Assembly: GCF_014836665.1 (NCBI RefSeq)
Contig: NZ_JACSQJ010000004.1
Location: forward strand, 168,328-232,327
Length of the DNA stretch: 64,000 bases
From: Luteimonas colneyensis
GTDB lineage: Bacteria; Pseudomonadota; Gammaproteobacteria; Xanthomonadales; Xanthomonadaceae
Direction of reading: 5' to 3'
The stretch's first letter is position 1. Each line of letters starts with the position of its first letter. Shown here piece after piece: positions 28,792 to 38,769 of the stretch. The position numbers and the translations under genes were made by a program. A model generated the notes under the pieces. The model was not told the DNA's origin. It saw only the letters and a program-made list of their open reading frames with translations, and searched no databases.

Positions 28792-30114
28792 TCAGTCGGC
28801 GCGTTTCGCCAGCCGGGCCAGGAAGAACCCGTCCATGCCGCCGTCACCGGGCAGGCGCTGGCGCCCGTGGCGCGCGTCCCCGGAGGCCGGCGCGCGCCCG
28901 AAACATCCGGGCAGGGGCTCCGCCACGGCATCGGCAGTCCGGGCCAGGAAGGCCTCGACCTGCGCATGGTTCTCGGCGCGCAGGATCGAGCAGGTGGCGT
29001 ACACCAGCACGCCACCGGGCCGCAGCATCGTCCAGGCCGCATCCAGCAGCCGCGCCTGCAGCGCCACCAGCGCCTCGACATCGGCGGCGCGGCGGTGCAG
29101 CAGCACGTCGGGCTGGCGGCGGACGATGCCGGTGGCCGAACAGGGCGCGTCGACCAGGATCGCGTCGAAGGGGTCGCCGTCCCACCAGGCCGCCGGATCG
29201 GCGGCGTCTGCGACGCGCGCGGCGGCGCCGGGATCGACGCCCTCGCCCACGCCCAGCCGCCGCCAGGTGTCGCGCACGCGCGCCAGCCGGAGAGGATCGA
29301 CGTCGAGGGCGAGGAGGCGCAGGGTCCGGTCGCGCTCGAGCAGGTGGGCCGACTTGCCGCCGGGCGCGGCGCAGGCGTCGAGCACGCGCGCGCCGGCCGG
29401 CGGGTCGAGCGCGTCGGCCACCGCTTGGGCGGCGCCGTCCTGCACGGACACGTCGCCGTCGGCGAAGCCGGGCAGGGCGCCCACGGCGATCGAGGCCGGC
29501 AGGCGCAGGGCGTCGGCCAGCACTGGATCAGGCGTCGCCTCGATGCCCGCGGCCTGCAGCCGGGCCAGGTAGTCGTCGCGTCCGCTGCGACGGCGGTTCA
29601 CCCGCAGCCAGGTGCCGGCGGGCCGCGCGCTGGCTTCGAAGATGGCGTCGGCGTCGTCCGGCCAGTCCGCGCGCACGCGCTCGCGCAGCCAGCCCGGCCA
29701 GGCGTCGGCGGCCGCCGGCGTCGGGAGGCCTTCGCGCTGGGCGCGGCGCAGCAGCGCATTGACCAGCTTCGCCTGGTGGGCACGTCCGATGCCGCGGGCG
29801 GCGTCGACGGTTTCGGCCACCGCGGCGTGCGGCGGCAGCCCGAGCGGATCGAGCTGTGCGAAGCCCGCGTGCAGCAGCGCGCGCAGGTCGCCGTCGCGGC
29901 GACCGGGCGGCCTGGGCATCCAGGCCGCCAGCGCGGCGTCGGCGCGGGCGGTCTGGCGCAGGGCGGCGAAGCAGATCGCCTCGACCAGGGCGCGGTCGCG
30001 CGGGTCCGGCAGCGCCGGCAGCGCGCGCGCGAGTTCGGCCTTCAGCGAGCGGCCGTGGTGCAGCACCGCGTCGAGCACGCGCGCGGCCGCCACGCGCGGC
30101 GCCTCGCCGCTCAT
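28792..30114 (-). CDS. rsmB: 16S rRNA (cytosine(967)-C(5))-methyltransferase
   Basis: 440-residue RsmB/Sun protein. The N-terminal NusB-like RNA-binding domain (residues 1-140: [33 protein letters not shown]) is followed by the Rossmann methyltransferase: [17 protein letters not shown] (SAM), [18 protein letters not shown] (first Cys) and [12 protein letters not shown] (catalytic Cys). Its ATG overlaps the fmt stop by 4 nt, giving the standard def-fmt-rsmB order. Confidence 0.96.
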   Translation of the reverse strand: MSGEAPRVAAARVLDAVLHHGRSLKAELARALPALPDPRDRALVEAICFAALRQTARADAALAAWMPRPPGRRDGDLRALLHAGFAQLDPLGLPPHAAVAETVDAARGIGRAHQAKLVNALLRRAQREGLPTPAAADAWPGWLRERVRADWPDDADAIFEASARPAGTWLRVNRRRSGRDDYLARLQAAGIEATPDPVLADALRLPASIAVGALPGFADGDVSVQDGAAQAVADALDPPAGARVLDACAAPGGKSAHLLERDRTLRLLALDVDPLRLARVRDTWRRLGVGEGVDPGAAARVADAADPAAWWDGDPFDAILVDAPCSATGIVRRQPDVLLHRRAADVEALVALQARLLDAAWTMLRPGGVLVYATCSILRAENHAQVEAFLARTADAVAEPLPGCFGRAPASGDARHGRQRLPGDGGMDGFFLARLAKRAD

Positions 30115-31031
30115 GGCGCGGCGAGGTCGCGGCGGGCGTTGAGCCAGTCGGCGGCGGTGATCGCCTTGCCACCGTCGCGCTGCAGCACGCGGATGCGCAG
30201 GGCGCCCTCGCCGCAGGCGACGTCGATCCCGTCGCGGCCGGCGGCGAGCACCGTGCCGGGCGCGGCGCCCGCCGGGGCGTCGATCGCCACCGCACCGTGG
30301 ATGCGCAGGCGCTCGCCGGCCAGCACCGCCTCGGCGACCGGCCAGGGATTGAAGGCGCGGACCCTGCGCGCGAGGACGGCGGCCGGCTGCGACCAGTCCA
30401 GCTTCGCCTCCGCCTTGTCCAGCTTGTGGGCATAGGTCACGCCCATGGCCGGCTGCGGCCTCGGCACCGGACGGATGCCGGCGCGCAGCAGCCCGAGGCC
30501 GTCGGCCAGCACTTGCGCGCCAAGCTCGGCAAGGCGGTCGTGCAGCTGGCCGCCGGTCTCCTGTTCACCGATCGCCAGCGACTGCGACAGCAGCACCGGA
30601 CCGGTGTCCAGGCCCTTCTCCATCTGCATGAGGCAGACGCCGGTTTCGGCATCGCCGGCCTCGATCGCACGCTGGATCGGCGCCGCGCCGCGCCAGCGCG
30701 GCAGCAGCGAGGCGTGCACGTTCCAGCAGCCTTCTTCCGGGATGTCGAGGATCTTCTGCGGCAGCAGCAGGCCGTAGGCCACCACCACCATCAGGTCGGG
30801 CTTCAGCGCGCGCAGGGCGTCGCGCGAGACCTGCGACTTCAGCGTCTCCGGCTGCAGCACCGGGATGCCGCGCGCCAGCGCCTCCTGCTTCACCGGCGAG
30901 GCCTGCAGGCCGCGGCCGCGGCCGGCGGGCCGGTCGGGCTGGGTGTAGACGGCGACCACTTCGGCCTTGCCGCAGGCGGCGCGCAGCGACGGCACGGCGA
31001 ACTCCGGCGTGCCGGCGAACACGATCCTCAT
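30111..31031 (-). CDS. fmt: Methionyl-tRNA formyltransferase
   Basis: 306-residue enzyme that formylates initiator Met-t[40 protein letters not shown] and the active-site segment [20 protein letters not shown] (Asn-His...) are invariant family features, with [17 protein letters not shown] after. The C-terminal OB-like domain includes [15 protein letters not shown]. Lies 36 nt after def. Confidence 0.97.
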   Translation of the reverse strand: MRIVFAGTPEFAVPSLRAACGKAEVVAVYTQPDRPAGRGRGLQASPVKQEALARGIPVLQPETLKSQVSRDALRALKPDLMVVVAYGLLLPQKILDIPEEGCWNVHASLLPRWRGAAPIQRAIEAGDAETGVCLMQMEKGLDTGPVLLSQSLAIGEQETGGQLHDRLAELGAQVLADGLGLLRAGIRPVPRPQPAMGVTYAHKLDKAEAKLDWSQPAAVLARRVRAFNPWPVAEAVLAGERLRIHGAVAIDAPAGAAPGTVLAAGRDGIDVACGEGALRIRVLQRDGGKAITAADWLNARRDLAAP

Positions 31032-31067
31032 CGCGACGCTCCGCGGGCCGCGCGCGGGGCGCCGCGG

Positions 31068-31580
31068 TCAGTCATGCCGGCGCAGCTTGTCGTACTTCTT
31101 CATCGCCCGCTCGCGCTTGAGCGGCGACAGGTAGTCGATGAACAGCTTGCCGTCGAGGTGGTCGACCTCGTGCTGCACGCAGGTGGCGAGCAGGCCGTCG
31201 ACGGCCAGGGTGAAGGGCTTGCCGTGGCGGTCCAGCGCCTCGACCTCGATGCCGTCGGCGCGGGTGACGTCGGCGAAGATCCCCGGGATCGACAGGCAGC
31301 CTTCCTGGTGCACGCGCAGGTCCACGGAGCGCTCGCGGATCACCGGATTGATGAACACCAGCGGCTGGTCGCGCTCCTCGGTGACGTCGATCACCATGAA
31401 GCGCTCCATGACGTCGACCTGGGTCGCGGCCAGGCCGATGCCGGGCGCCGCGTACATGGTCTCGAACATGTCGTCGAGCAGGCGCTGGAACGCGGGATCG
31501 GCGATGGCCGCGGCGTCGCGCTCGCCGGCGACCTTGCGCAGGCTGGGATGGGGATGCTCGAGGATCGTGATCAGTGACAT
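31068..31580 (-). CDS. def: Peptide deformylase
   Basis: 170-residue metalloenzyme that removes the N-formyl group from nascent proteins. The three motifs are complete: [16 protein letters not shown] and QHEVDHLDG (Cys plus two His metal ligands, catalytic Glu). ATG at 31580. It is divergent from the lysM gene; a TACAAT hexamer in the 139-nt gap (minus strand, about 31633) is a -10 candidate. Confidence 0.97.
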   Translation of the reverse strand: MSLITILEHPHPSLRKVAGERDAAAIADPAFQRLLDDMFETMYAAPGIGLAATQVDVMERFMVIDVTEERDQPLVFINPVIRERSVDLRVHQEGCLSIPGIFADVTRADGIEVEALDRHGKPFTLAVDGLLATCVQHEVDHLDGKLFIDYLSPLKRERAMKKYDKLRRHD

Positions 31581-31719
31581 GCTGGCTTTGAATAAGGTGG
31601 CGGCCGTCACAACCGTGCGGCGCGGCGGTCGATTGTACCGCCGGCAGGCTTGCGCAGGGTCCATTCCTGTAGGCATAGTGCGGCCGCTATTCGGGGAAAT
31701 CTCCAAGGGGAGCAGGTAG

Positions 31720-32892
31720 ATGGCCGGCAAGGTTGAGCGCCTTTCGAATGCGCTGCGCACGGGTGTTGCGGTAGCGATGCTCACGGTGGCGACGTACGCG
31801 GCGGCCCAGGGCCTGCGCGGCGACCACCCTGATACATATGTGGTGGTCCGCGGCGACACCCTCTGGGACATCGCCGGGCGCTTCCTGCAGAAGCCGTGGC
31901 TGTGGCCGGAGATCTGGCAGGCCAACCCGCAGATCGCCAACCCGCACCTGATCTATCCGGGCGACGTGATCAGCCTGGCCTACCTCAACCGCGTCGGCGT
32001 CACCCCGGGCCCGCGGACCGAGGCGGCGCCGATCAACGCCGTGCCGCTGTCCGAGATCGAGCCTTTCCTGAAGGACCTGCGCGTGGTCGACGAGTTCGAC
32101 CAGATGCCCTACGTGGTGGGCCTGGAAGAGGACCGCATGCGCGCCAGCCGCGGCCAGGTCGTCTACGTGCGCGGCCTTGGCGATGCCTCTCCCGGCACCC
32201 GCTACGCGGTGCTGCGCCCGACCGTGCGCTACACCCACCTGCTGCGCGCCGGCATGTGCTGCGACACCTTCGGCAAGGATGAGCTCGACGCCACCGGCCG
32301 CCGCAGCATCGACTGGGGCCAGTACTGGGCCAACGTGGTCATGCCCGACAAGGGCCAGGAAGTGCTGGGCCACGAGCTGATGCGCGTGACCGCCGGCACC
32401 CTGACCCGCGGTGAAGTGGGCGGCATCCAGGCCAGCACCCTGCTGCTCGACGAGGAGGGTCGCGAGGTCCGCATCGGCGACCGCGTGGTGCCGGTGGACG
32501 CCCAGCCGTATGACCTGCAGTTCTTCCCGCACCCGCCCAAGGTCCAGACCGACTACGGCAAGGCGCGCGTGCTGGCGGTGACAGACATGCTCACCTCCGG
32601 CGGCCCGCGCGACGTGATCGCGCTGTCGGTCGGCGCCCGCGAAGGCGTGGACAACGGCACCGTGTTCTCGATCTGGCGCGAAGGCACCAATACGGTGGAC
32701 CGCGTCGAGAAGGGCCTGGATCGCGACGAGGACACCGTGTTCTTCGAGAACAAGGTGCGCCTGCCCGACGAGTTCGCCGGCCACGTCATGGTGTTCCGCA
32801 CCTTCGACAAGGTGAGCTACGGCCTGGTGATGGACAGCATCAAGCCGACCCGCGTGGGCTACCACCTGAAGCATCCCGACTCGCCCTACTGA
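31720..32892 (+). CDS. LysM-domain periplasmic protein
   Basis: 390-residue exported protein. The signal segment is [17 protein letters not shown]. One LysM module (about residues 40-90) reads [39 protein letters not shown] and binds peptidoglycan. The remaining ~300 residues are a conserved beta-rich region of unknown function ([47 protein letters not shown]). This gene stands upstream of dprA in most Xanthomonads and pseudomonads. Strong ribosome site AGGGGAGCAGG. A perfect 11-bp hairpin follows at 32919-32944. Confidence 0.92.
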   Translation: MAGKVERLSNALRTGVAVAMLTVATYAAAQGLRGDHPDTYVVVRGDTLWDIAGRFLQKPWLWPEIWQANPQIANPHLIYPGDVISLAYLNRVGVTPGPRTEAAPINAVPLSEIEPFLKDLRVVDEFDQMPYVVGLEEDRMRASRGQVVYVRGLGDASPGTRYAVLRPTVRYTHLLRAGMCCDTFGKDELDATGRRSIDWGQYWANVVMPDKGQEVLGHELMRVTAGTLTRGEVGGIQASTLLLDEEGREVRIGDRVVPVDAQPYDLQFFPHPPKVQTDYGKARVLAVTDMLTSGGPRDVIALSVGAREGVDNGTVFSIWREGTNTVDRVEKGLDRDEDTVFFENKVRLPDEFAGHVMVFRTFDKVSYGLVMDSIKPTRVGYHLKHPDSPY

Positions 32893-32918
32893 GTCGCGGG
32901 CTTTCCCCACGGCAGGAC

Positions 32919-32944
32919 ACGACGGCGCCCCAGGGCGCCGTCGT
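32919..32944 (+). terminator. Hairpin between lysM and dprA
   Basis: ACGACGGCGCC (32919-32929), loop CCAG, GGCGCCGTCGT (32934-32944): a perfect 11-bp stem followed by CGTTTCC. The T-run is poor, so it may attenuate rather than fully stop readthrough into dprA. Confidence 0.55.
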
Positions 32945-32967
32945 CGTTTCCGGCGCAGGCTGGGGAC

Positions 32968-34116
32968 ATGGACAGCGAAGACACCCTGGCCCTGATGCGG
33001 CTGCTTGCGGGCGGGGGCCGCAGCGAGCCGCGGCGGCACCTGCTGCAGAGCCATGGGAGCGCCGCCGCCGCCGTGCGTGCGGGGCCCACCGCCTGGCGCC
33101 GTGCCGGGCTGGAGCCCGCGCAGCGCGCGGCGCTGATAGCGCCCGACCCGGGTCCCGAGGTCACGCGATGGCGTCGCTGGCTGGAAGGCGGGCCCGGACG
33201 CCACGTGATCGGCCTGCACCACGCCGACTATCCCGCCCTGCTCGCCCGCCTGCCCGGCGCACCGCTGGCACTCTGGGTGCTGGGAGACCCGGACCTGCTC
33301 TGGCATCCCTCGGTCGCCGTCGTCGGCAGCCGCGCCGCCAGCGCAGGCGGCCTGCGCAACGCCTTCGACTTTGCGCGGACCTTCGCGGCGGGCGGCCTCG
33401 CCGTCACCAGTGGACTGGCGGCCGGCATCGACACCGCCGCCCACGAGGGCGCGCTGGCGGCACCCGCGGGCCGCACCGTGGCGGTGCTCGGCACCGCAAT
33501 CGACCAGCCCTACCCGCGCCGCAACACCGCGCTGTACGCGCGCATCGCCGACTGCGGCGCGGTGGTCAGCGAGCTGCCGCCGGGTGCCGCGTACAGACGC
33601 GGGACCTTCCCCAGCCGCAACCGGATCGTGATGGGGCTGTCGCTCGGGGTGCTGGTGGTCGAGGCCGCCCTGCGTTCGGGCGCCGCGATCACCGCCCGGC
33701 TGGCCGGCGACGCCGGGCGCGAGGTCTTCGCCATCCCCGGCTCGATCCACAACCCCAAGGCACGGGGCTGCCATCGCCTGATCCGCGACGGCGCCGGGCT
33801 GGTGGAAACCCCGGAGGAGGTGCGCGAGGCGCTGGCCCCGCTGGCGATCAGCCTCGGCGACGCCTTGCGCGGGCGCCTGGCCGCCCCCATACAGCCTGCC
33901 GGGAGCGTCACCGGGGCGACCGGCACGGCCGGTCCGCCCACACACCCCGACCACCAGCGCTTGTGGCAGGCACTGGGTCACGACCCTACCGGTATGGATG
34001 AACTGGTCTCGCGCACCGGATTGACGGCCGCGGAGCTAGGCAGCATGCTGCTGCTCATGGAGCTGGAGGGTCGCGTCGAGGTCGGGCACGGCCGCTATTC
34101 CCGAAAGTCTCAGTAA
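32968..34116 (+). CDS. dprA: DNA-processing protein DprA
   Basis: 382-residue loader of RecA onto incoming single-stranded DNA in natural transformation. The Rossmann-like DprA domain is clear: [61 protein letters not shown] (the FPxRNR motif), [19 protein letters not shown] and [13 protein letters not shown]. The C-terminal winged helix ([23 protein letters not shown]) is present. Start ATG 32968, soon after the lysM hairpin. Confidence 0.96.
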   Translation: MDSEDTLALMRLLAGGGRSEPRRHLLQSHGSAAAAVRAGPTAWRRAGLEPAQRAALIAPDPGPEVTRWRRWLEGGPGRHVIGLHHADYPALLARLPGAPLALWVLGDPDLLWHPSVAVVGSRAASAGGLRNAFDFARTFAAGGLAVTSGLAAGIDTAAHEGALAAPAGRTVAVLGTAIDQPYPRRNTALYARIADCGAVVSELPPGAAYRRGTFPSRNRIVMGLSLGVLVVEAALRSGAAITARLAGDAGREVFAIPGSIHNPKARGCHRLIRDGAGLVETPEEVREALAPLAISLGDALRGRLAAPIQPAGSVTGATGTAGPPTHPDHQRLWQALGHDPTGMDELVSRTGLTAAELGSMLLLMELEGRVEVGHGRYSRKSQ

Positions 34117-34144
34117 CGCGCCCCCGGGCGCAGGCCGGGGGGAA

Positions 34145-34618
34145 ATGAAAGAGAGCATCCTGGACGTCCTGCTCTATCTGTTCGAACACTACTTCACCGA
34201 AGACGCGGACCTCATCCGCGACCGCGACTCCCTCCAGAACGGCCTGCTCCAGGCCGGATTCAGCCCGGCGGAAACCAGCAAGGCCTTCGACTGGCTCGAC
34301 GGCCTGGCGGAGCAGCGCCCGTCCGAAGGCGCGGCCCGCGCCGACGGCCCGGTCCGCCTGTTTTCGCCGGGCGAGGAGGCCAAGCTGGACCTGGAGTGCC
34401 GGGGTTTCCTGATGTTCCTCGAGCAGCACGGGGTGATCGACGCCGATCGCCGCGAACTGGTGCTGGACCGCGCCATGGCGCTGGACCAGGACGAGCTCGA
34501 CCTCGACGACCTCAAGTGGGTGGTGCTGATGGTCCTGTTCAACCAGCCCGGCGCCGAAGCGGCCTATGCCTGGATGGAAACCCAGATGTTCGTGGACGAG
34601 CCCGAAACCGTGCACTGA
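34145..34618 (+). CDS. smg: Smg family protein (DUF494)
   Basis: 157-residue Smg protein. [40 protein letters not shown] and the C-terminal [26 protein letters not shown] are diagnostic. The biochemical function is unknown; linkage between dprA and topA is widely conserved and is seen here (28 nt after dprA). Confidence 0.96.
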   Translation: MKESILDVLLYLFEHYFTEDADLIRDRDSLQNGLLQAGFSPAETSKAFDWLDGLAEQRPSEGAARADGPVRLFSPGEEAKLDLECRGFLMFLEQHGVIDADRRELVLDRAMALDQDELDLDDLKWVVLMVLFNQPGAEAAYAWMETQMFVDEPETVH

Positions 34619-34656
34619 GCCACGCCCCGGCCGCGGAGCGGGCGTCCACCGACGCC

Positions 34657-34729
34657 TTGACAGCCCCACCGCGGCCGTGATTCCACTATAAATAGCAGCC
34701 GCCACGCGCCCGGGGCCTCGTCCCGGGCG
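34657..34729 (+). promoter_or_regulatory. Promoter-like elements and leader hairpin before topA
   Basis: TTGACA (34657-34662) and TATAAA (34687-34692) are both excellent hexamers but lie 24 nt apart, too far for one sigma-70 promoter. TATAAA with a degenerate -35 is the likelier promoter. A perfect stem CGCCCGGG/CCCGGGCG (34707-34714, 34722-34729) would then sit at the 5' end of the topA leader. Confidence 0.4.
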
Positions 34730-34790
34730 TTGCCGTCTACACGTCCACACCCTCAAGGCACGGCCCCGCCGTCCCGGAACCCCCGCCCGC

Positions 34791-37301
34791 ATGGCCAAGA
34801 ACCTCCTCATCGTCGAGTCGCCCGCCAAGGCCAAGACGATCAACAAGTACCTCGGCAAGGACTTCCAGGTCCTGGCCTCGTACGGCCATGTCCGCGACCT
34901 GGTGCCGAAGGAGGGCGCGGTCGATCCCGAGCACGGCTTCCGGATGCGCTACGACCTGATCGACAAGAACGAGAAGCACGTCGAGGCGATCGCGAAGGCG
35001 GCGAAGGCGGCCGACGGCATCTACCTCGCGACCGACCCGGACCGCGAGGGCGAGGCGATCAGCTGGCATATCGCCGAAATCCTGAAGGAGCGTGGCCTGC
35101 TCGAAGGCAAGGACCTGCAGCGCGTGGTGTTCACCGAGATCACGCCGCGCGCCATCAAGGAGGCGATGCTGAAGCCGCGCGGCATCGCCAGCGACCTGGT
35201 CGATGCCCAGCAGGCGCGCCGCGCCCTGGACTACCTGGTCGGCTTCAACCTCTCGCCGGTGCTCTGGCGCAAGGTGCAGCGCGGCCTCTCCGCGGGCCGC
35301 GTGCAGTCGCCCGCGCTGCGCATGATCGTCGAGCGCGAAGAGGAGATCGAAGCCTTCGTCGCCCGCGAGTACTGGACCATCGAAGCCGAACTCGCGCATC
35401 CCTCGCAGGCCTTCAGCGCCAAGCTGACGAAGCTGGACGGGAAGAAGTTCGAGCAGTTCACCGTCACCGACGGCGACACCGCCGAGGACGCGCGCAGGCG
35501 GATCACCGCCGCCGCGCAGGGCGCGCTGCACGTCACCGACGTCGCCAGCAAGGAGCGCAAGCGCCGCCCGGCGCCGCCGTTCACCACCTCCACGCTGCAG
35601 CAGGAGGCCTCGCGCAAGCTCGGCTTCACCACCCGCCGCACCATGCAGGTGGCGCAGAAGCTGTACGAGGGCGTGGCCATCGGCGACGAGGGCACCGTCG
35701 GCCTGATCAGCTACATGCGTACCGACTCGGTGAGCCTGTCGGCCGAGGCGCTGTCCGAGATCCGCGACGTCATCGCCCGCGACTACGGTACGCGCGCGCT
35801 GCCGGACAAGCCGAACTTCTACCAGACGAAATCCAAGAACGCGCAGGAGGCCCATGAGGCCGTGCGCCCGACCTCCGCCCTGCGCACGCCGGCCCAGGTC
35901 GCGCGCTTCCTGTCCGACGACGAGCGCCGCCTGTACGAACTGGTCTGGAAGCGCGCGGTGGCCTCGCAGATGGTGCCGGCCACGCTCAACACCGTGTCCG
36001 TGGACCTGGCAGCCGGCAGTGAGCACGGCTTCCGCGCCAGCGGCACCACCGTGGTCGATCCCGGCTTCCTCGCCGTGTACGAGGAGGGCAAGGACACCAG
36101 GGGCAAGGACGACGAGGACGAGGGCCGCAAGCTGCCGGCGATGAAGCCCGGCGACCGCGTGCCGCTCGACCGCATCCACGCCGACCAGCACTTCACCCAG
36201 CCACCGCCGCGCTTCACCGAGGCGTCGCTGGTGAAGACGCTGGAGGAGTACGGCATCGGGCGCCCGTCCACGTACGCCTCGATCATCCAGACCCTGCTGT
36301 TCCGCAAGTACGTCGAGATGGAGGGCCGCGCCTTCCGCCCCAGCGACGTCGGCCGCGCCGTGTCCAACTTCCTCAGCGGGCACTTCACCCGCTACGTCGA
36401 CTACGACTTCACCGCGAAGCTCGAGGACGAGCTCGACGCGGTCAGCCGCGGCGAGGAGGACTGGGTGCCGCTGATGGAGAAGTTCTGGGGTCCGTTCAAG
36501 GAACTCGTCGACGAGAAGACCGAGAGCGTCGACCGCAGCCAGGCCACCGGCGCGCGCGAACTCGGCATCGATCCCACGTCCGGCAAGCCGGTCAGCGTCC
36601 GACTGGGCCGCTACGGACCCTATGCCGCGATCGGCAGCACCGCCGAGGACGCCGAGGACAAGCCGCGCTTCGCCTCGCTGCGCCCCGGCCAGAGCATGCA
36701 CACGATCACGCTGGAGGAGGCGATCGACCTGTTCCGCCTCCCGCGGATGCTCGGCGAGCACAACGGCGAGGACGTGAGCGTGGGCATCGGCCGCTTCGGC
36801 CCCTTCGCCAAGCGCGGCAGCACCTACGCCTCGCTGAAGAAGGAGGACGATCCGTACACGATCGAACTCGACCGCGCCGTGTTCCTGATCGAAGAGAAGG
36901 AAGAGATCGCGCGCAACCGCATCATCAAGGCGTTCGAGGGCAGCGACATCCAGGTCCTCAACGGCCGCTTCGGCCCGTACATCAGCGACGGCAAGCTCAA
37001 CGGCAAGATCCCGAAGGACCGCGAGCCGGCGTCGCTGACGCTTGAGGAAGTGACGCAGCTGCTGGAAGAGACCGGCAAGCCGGCGCGCGGACGCTTTGGC
37101 AAGAAGACTGCGGCGAAGAAGGTGCCGGCGAAGAAGGCAGCGGCGAAGAAGGCAGCGGCAAAGAAGGCCCCTGCGAAGAAGGCTGTCGCGAAGAAGGCTG
37201 CCGCGAAGAAGGTCGCGAAAAAGGCTGCGAAGAAGGTCGCAGCGAAAAGGACGCCGGCGAAGGCCGTCGCGTCGGTGGATCCCGACGACGCTCCGTTCTG
37301 A
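34791..37301 (+). CDS. topA: DNA topoisomerase I (type IA)
   Basis: 836-residue enzyme relaxing negative supercoils. TOPRIM domain: KNLLIVESPAKAKTINKYLG (Glu) and TDPDREGEAISWHI (DxDxE). The active-site Tyr is in GLISYMRTDSVSLS (about residue 308). SAGRVQSPALRMIV and GIGRPSTYASIIQTL also mark the core. After residue 600 come three C-terminal repeats containing GRYGPY, GRFGPF and GRFGPY. No CxxC zinc fingers of the E. coli kind are seen. The last ~70 residues are an (A/P)AKK repeat tail typical of Xanthomonad and actinobacterial TopA, probably DNA-binding. Confidence 0.97.
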   Translation: MAKNLLIVESPAKAKTINKYLGKDFQVLASYGHVRDLVPKEGAVDPEHGFRMRYDLIDKNEKHVEAIAKAAKAADGIYLATDPDREGEAISWHIAEILKERGLLEGKDLQRVVFTEITPRAIKEAMLKPRGIASDLVDAQQARRALDYLVGFNLSPVLWRKVQRGLSAGRVQSPALRMIVEREEEIEAFVAREYWTIEAELAHPSQAFSAKLTKLDGKKFEQFTVTDGDTAEDARRRITAAAQGALHVTDVASKERKRRPAPPFTTSTLQQEASRKLGFTTRRTMQVAQKLYEGVAIGDEGTVGLISYMRTDSVSLSAEALSEIRDVIARDYGTRALPDKPNFYQTKSKNAQEAHEAVRPTSALRTPAQVARFLSDDERRLYELVWKRAVASQMVPATLNTVSVDLAAGSEHGFRASGTTVVDPGFLAVYEEGKDTRGKDDEDEGRKLPAMKPGDRVPLDRIHADQHFTQPPPRFTEASLVKTLEEYGIGRPSTYASIIQTLLFRKYVEMEGRAFRPSDVGRAVSNFLSGHFTRYVDYDFTAKLEDELDAVSRGEEDWVPLMEKFWGPFKELVDEKTESVDRSQATGARELGIDPTSGKPVSVRLGRYGPYAAIGSTAEDAEDKPRFASLRPGQSMHTITLEEAIDLFRLPRMLGEHNGEDVSVGIGRFGPFAKRGSTYASLKKEDDPYTIELDRAVFLIEEKEEIARNRIIKAFEGSDIQVLNGRFGPYISDGKLNGKIPKDREPASLTLEEVTQLLEETGKPARGRFGKKTAAKKVPAKKAAAKKAAAKKAPAKKAVAKKAAAKKVAKKAAKKVAAKRTPAKAVASVDPDDAPF

Positions 37302-37355
37302 TCCCCGCGCGGCTGCCTGTCCCGTCCATCGCGGACACCAGCACGGACTTCCCCG

Positions 37356-37919
37356 ATGAGCCAGGCCACCCAGCTCGACGCCGCCATCGCCACCCTCCAC
37401 CGCGGCGGCGTCATCGCCTGCCCGACCGAGGCCGTGTGGGGCCTCGGCTGCGACCCCTTCGACGAGGCCGCGGTCATGCGCCTGCTGGCGATCAAGCAGC
37501 GCGAGGTCGCCAAGGGCCTGCTGCTGGTCGCGGCCGACGCCGGCCAGCTCGAGGGCCTGGTCGACTGGGATGCGCTGCCGGCCGACTGCCGCGAGGCGGT
37601 GCATGCATCCTGGCCCGGTGCCAACACCTGGGTGCTGCCCGCCACGGCGCGGGTGCCGCGCTGGATCACCGGCGAACACGCCGGCGTGGCGATCCGGGTC
37701 ACCGCGCATCCGCTGGTGCGAGCGCTGTGCCTGGGATTCGGCGGCCCCCTGGTCTCGACCAGCGCCAATGCCGCCGGCGAGCCGCCCGCACGCACCGAGG
37801 CCGGGCTCACGCCGGCGCTGCGCGCGTCGGTCGATGCGATCCTGCCCGGCGCGACCGGGGGCCTCGACCGCCCGACGCCGATCCGCGACGCGCGCAGCGG
37901 TGCGGTGCTGCGGTCCTGA
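37356..37919 (+). CDS. tsaC: Threonylcarbamoyl-AMP synthase TsaC (YrdC/Sua5 family)
   Basis: 187-residue enzyme making L-threonylcarbamoyladenylate for tRNA t6A37. The YrdC-domain features are RGGVIACPTEAVWGLGCDPFD, LLAIKQREVAKGLLLVAAD, WPGANTWVLPA, HAGVAIRVTAHPLVRALC and PLVSTSANAAGEPPART. It follows topA by 54 nt, as in related genomes. The length matches TsaC rather than the longer Sua5. Confidence 0.95.
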   Translation: MSQATQLDAAIATLHRGGVIACPTEAVWGLGCDPFDEAAVMRLLAIKQREVAKGLLLVAADAGQLEGLVDWDALPADCREAVHASWPGANTWVLPATARVPRWITGEHAGVAIRVTAHPLVRALCLGFGGPLVSTSANAAGEPPARTEAGLTPALRASVDAILPGATGGLDRPTPIRDARSGAVLRS

Positions 37920-37974
37920 ATCCCCGCGCCCACGCGCGCTTCCGTCCACGGCGCCGCCGCGTCACACTGCGGCC

Positions 37975-38769
37975 ATGAGCCCGGTTCCCGCCCGCATCGC
38001 CGCGCTGCTGCTGCCCGCATGCCTCGCCGGGTGGTCGCCGGTCGCGCTGGCGCAGGACGCCGGCGGTGACGTCACCATCTACCGCTGCACCGGCGCCGAC
38101 GGCCAGGTCGTGATCGGCAACGTGCCCTGCCCGGACGCCGCGAACCAGCAGGTGCGCAGCATGGTGCGTCCGGTGGACGGTACGCCGCCACCGCGCCAGG
38201 CCGAGGCCCCGCTGCTCCCGCCCCCGGCGCCGCAACCGGTGGTGCAGTACGTGCAGGTGGCGACTCCGCAGCCGCTGTTCGAATGCGTGCGCGATGACGG
38301 CAGCACCTACGAGAGCGACACCGGCGTCGGCGAGGAGCGATGGGTCCCGGCGTGGAGCGGCGGGGGCTGGCCGCTGGGCGGCTACGGCCACGGGCGCAGC
38401 CGCCCGGATCCGGGCCGGGCCGGCATCGGCGCGCGCGGGCCGACCACGCGCGCGGGCAACGGCCTGAGCGCGCCACCGGTCAGCCGCATCAGCATTCCCT
38501 CCGACCCTCCGCGTCCCGACCCGGACGCGGCGATCGGTCCGCGGCCGCGGCCTCCACGCGGAGGCCACTGGCACGGCGTCGTCGGCGGCTACGTCGAGCG
38601 CGACCCCTGCACCGCGCTGCCCCCGATGGAGACCTGCGCGCGCCTGCACGACCGGCGCGAGGAGCTGCGCCGCCGCTTCTTCAACGCCCAGCAGGTCGAG
38701 CGCGATACCCTGCGCGTCGAAGAGCGCGGGCTCAACGCCCGCATCGACCGCGACTGCAGGACGTATTGA
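37975..38769 (+). CDS. DUF4124-type secreted protein, Pro/Arg-rich (first of two)
   Basis: 264-residue predicted periplasmic protein. The signal peptide ends near SPVALA-QDAGG. A DUF4124-like module follows (VTIYRCTGADGQVVIGNVPC, residues 33-55), then a Pro-rich linker (residues 75-100). A second Cys-containing FECVRDDGSTYESDT unit and a Gly/Arg/Pro-rich region follow; the C-terminus YVERDPCTALPPMETCARLHDRREELRRRFF is helical with paired Cys. Role unknown. ATG 37975 is supported by the signal peptide. Its TGA shares one base with the ATG of its paralogue. Confidence 0.82.
   Translation: MSPVPARIAALLLPACLAGWSPVALAQDAGGDVTIYRCTGADGQVVIGNVPCPDAANQQVRSMVRPVDGTPPPRQAEAPLLPPPAPQPVVQYVQVATPQPLFECVRDDGSTYESDTGVGEERWVPAWSGGGWPLGGYGHGRSRPDPGRAGIGARGPTTRAGNGLSAPPVSRISIPSDPPRPDPDAAIGPRPRPPRGGHWHGVVGGYVERDPCTALPPMETCARLHDRREELRRRFFNAQQVERDTLRVEERGLNARIDRDCRTY

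Noticed and set aside
34657..34692. TTGACA and TATAAA taken as one sigma-70 promoter
   Set aside because: 24 nt spacing is well outside 16-18 nt. Kept only as promoter-like elements.
34737..37949. Minus-strand 1070-residue open frame over topA and tsaC
   Set aside because: Antisense shadow of topA; no motifs, and topA is complete and strongly supported on the plus strand.
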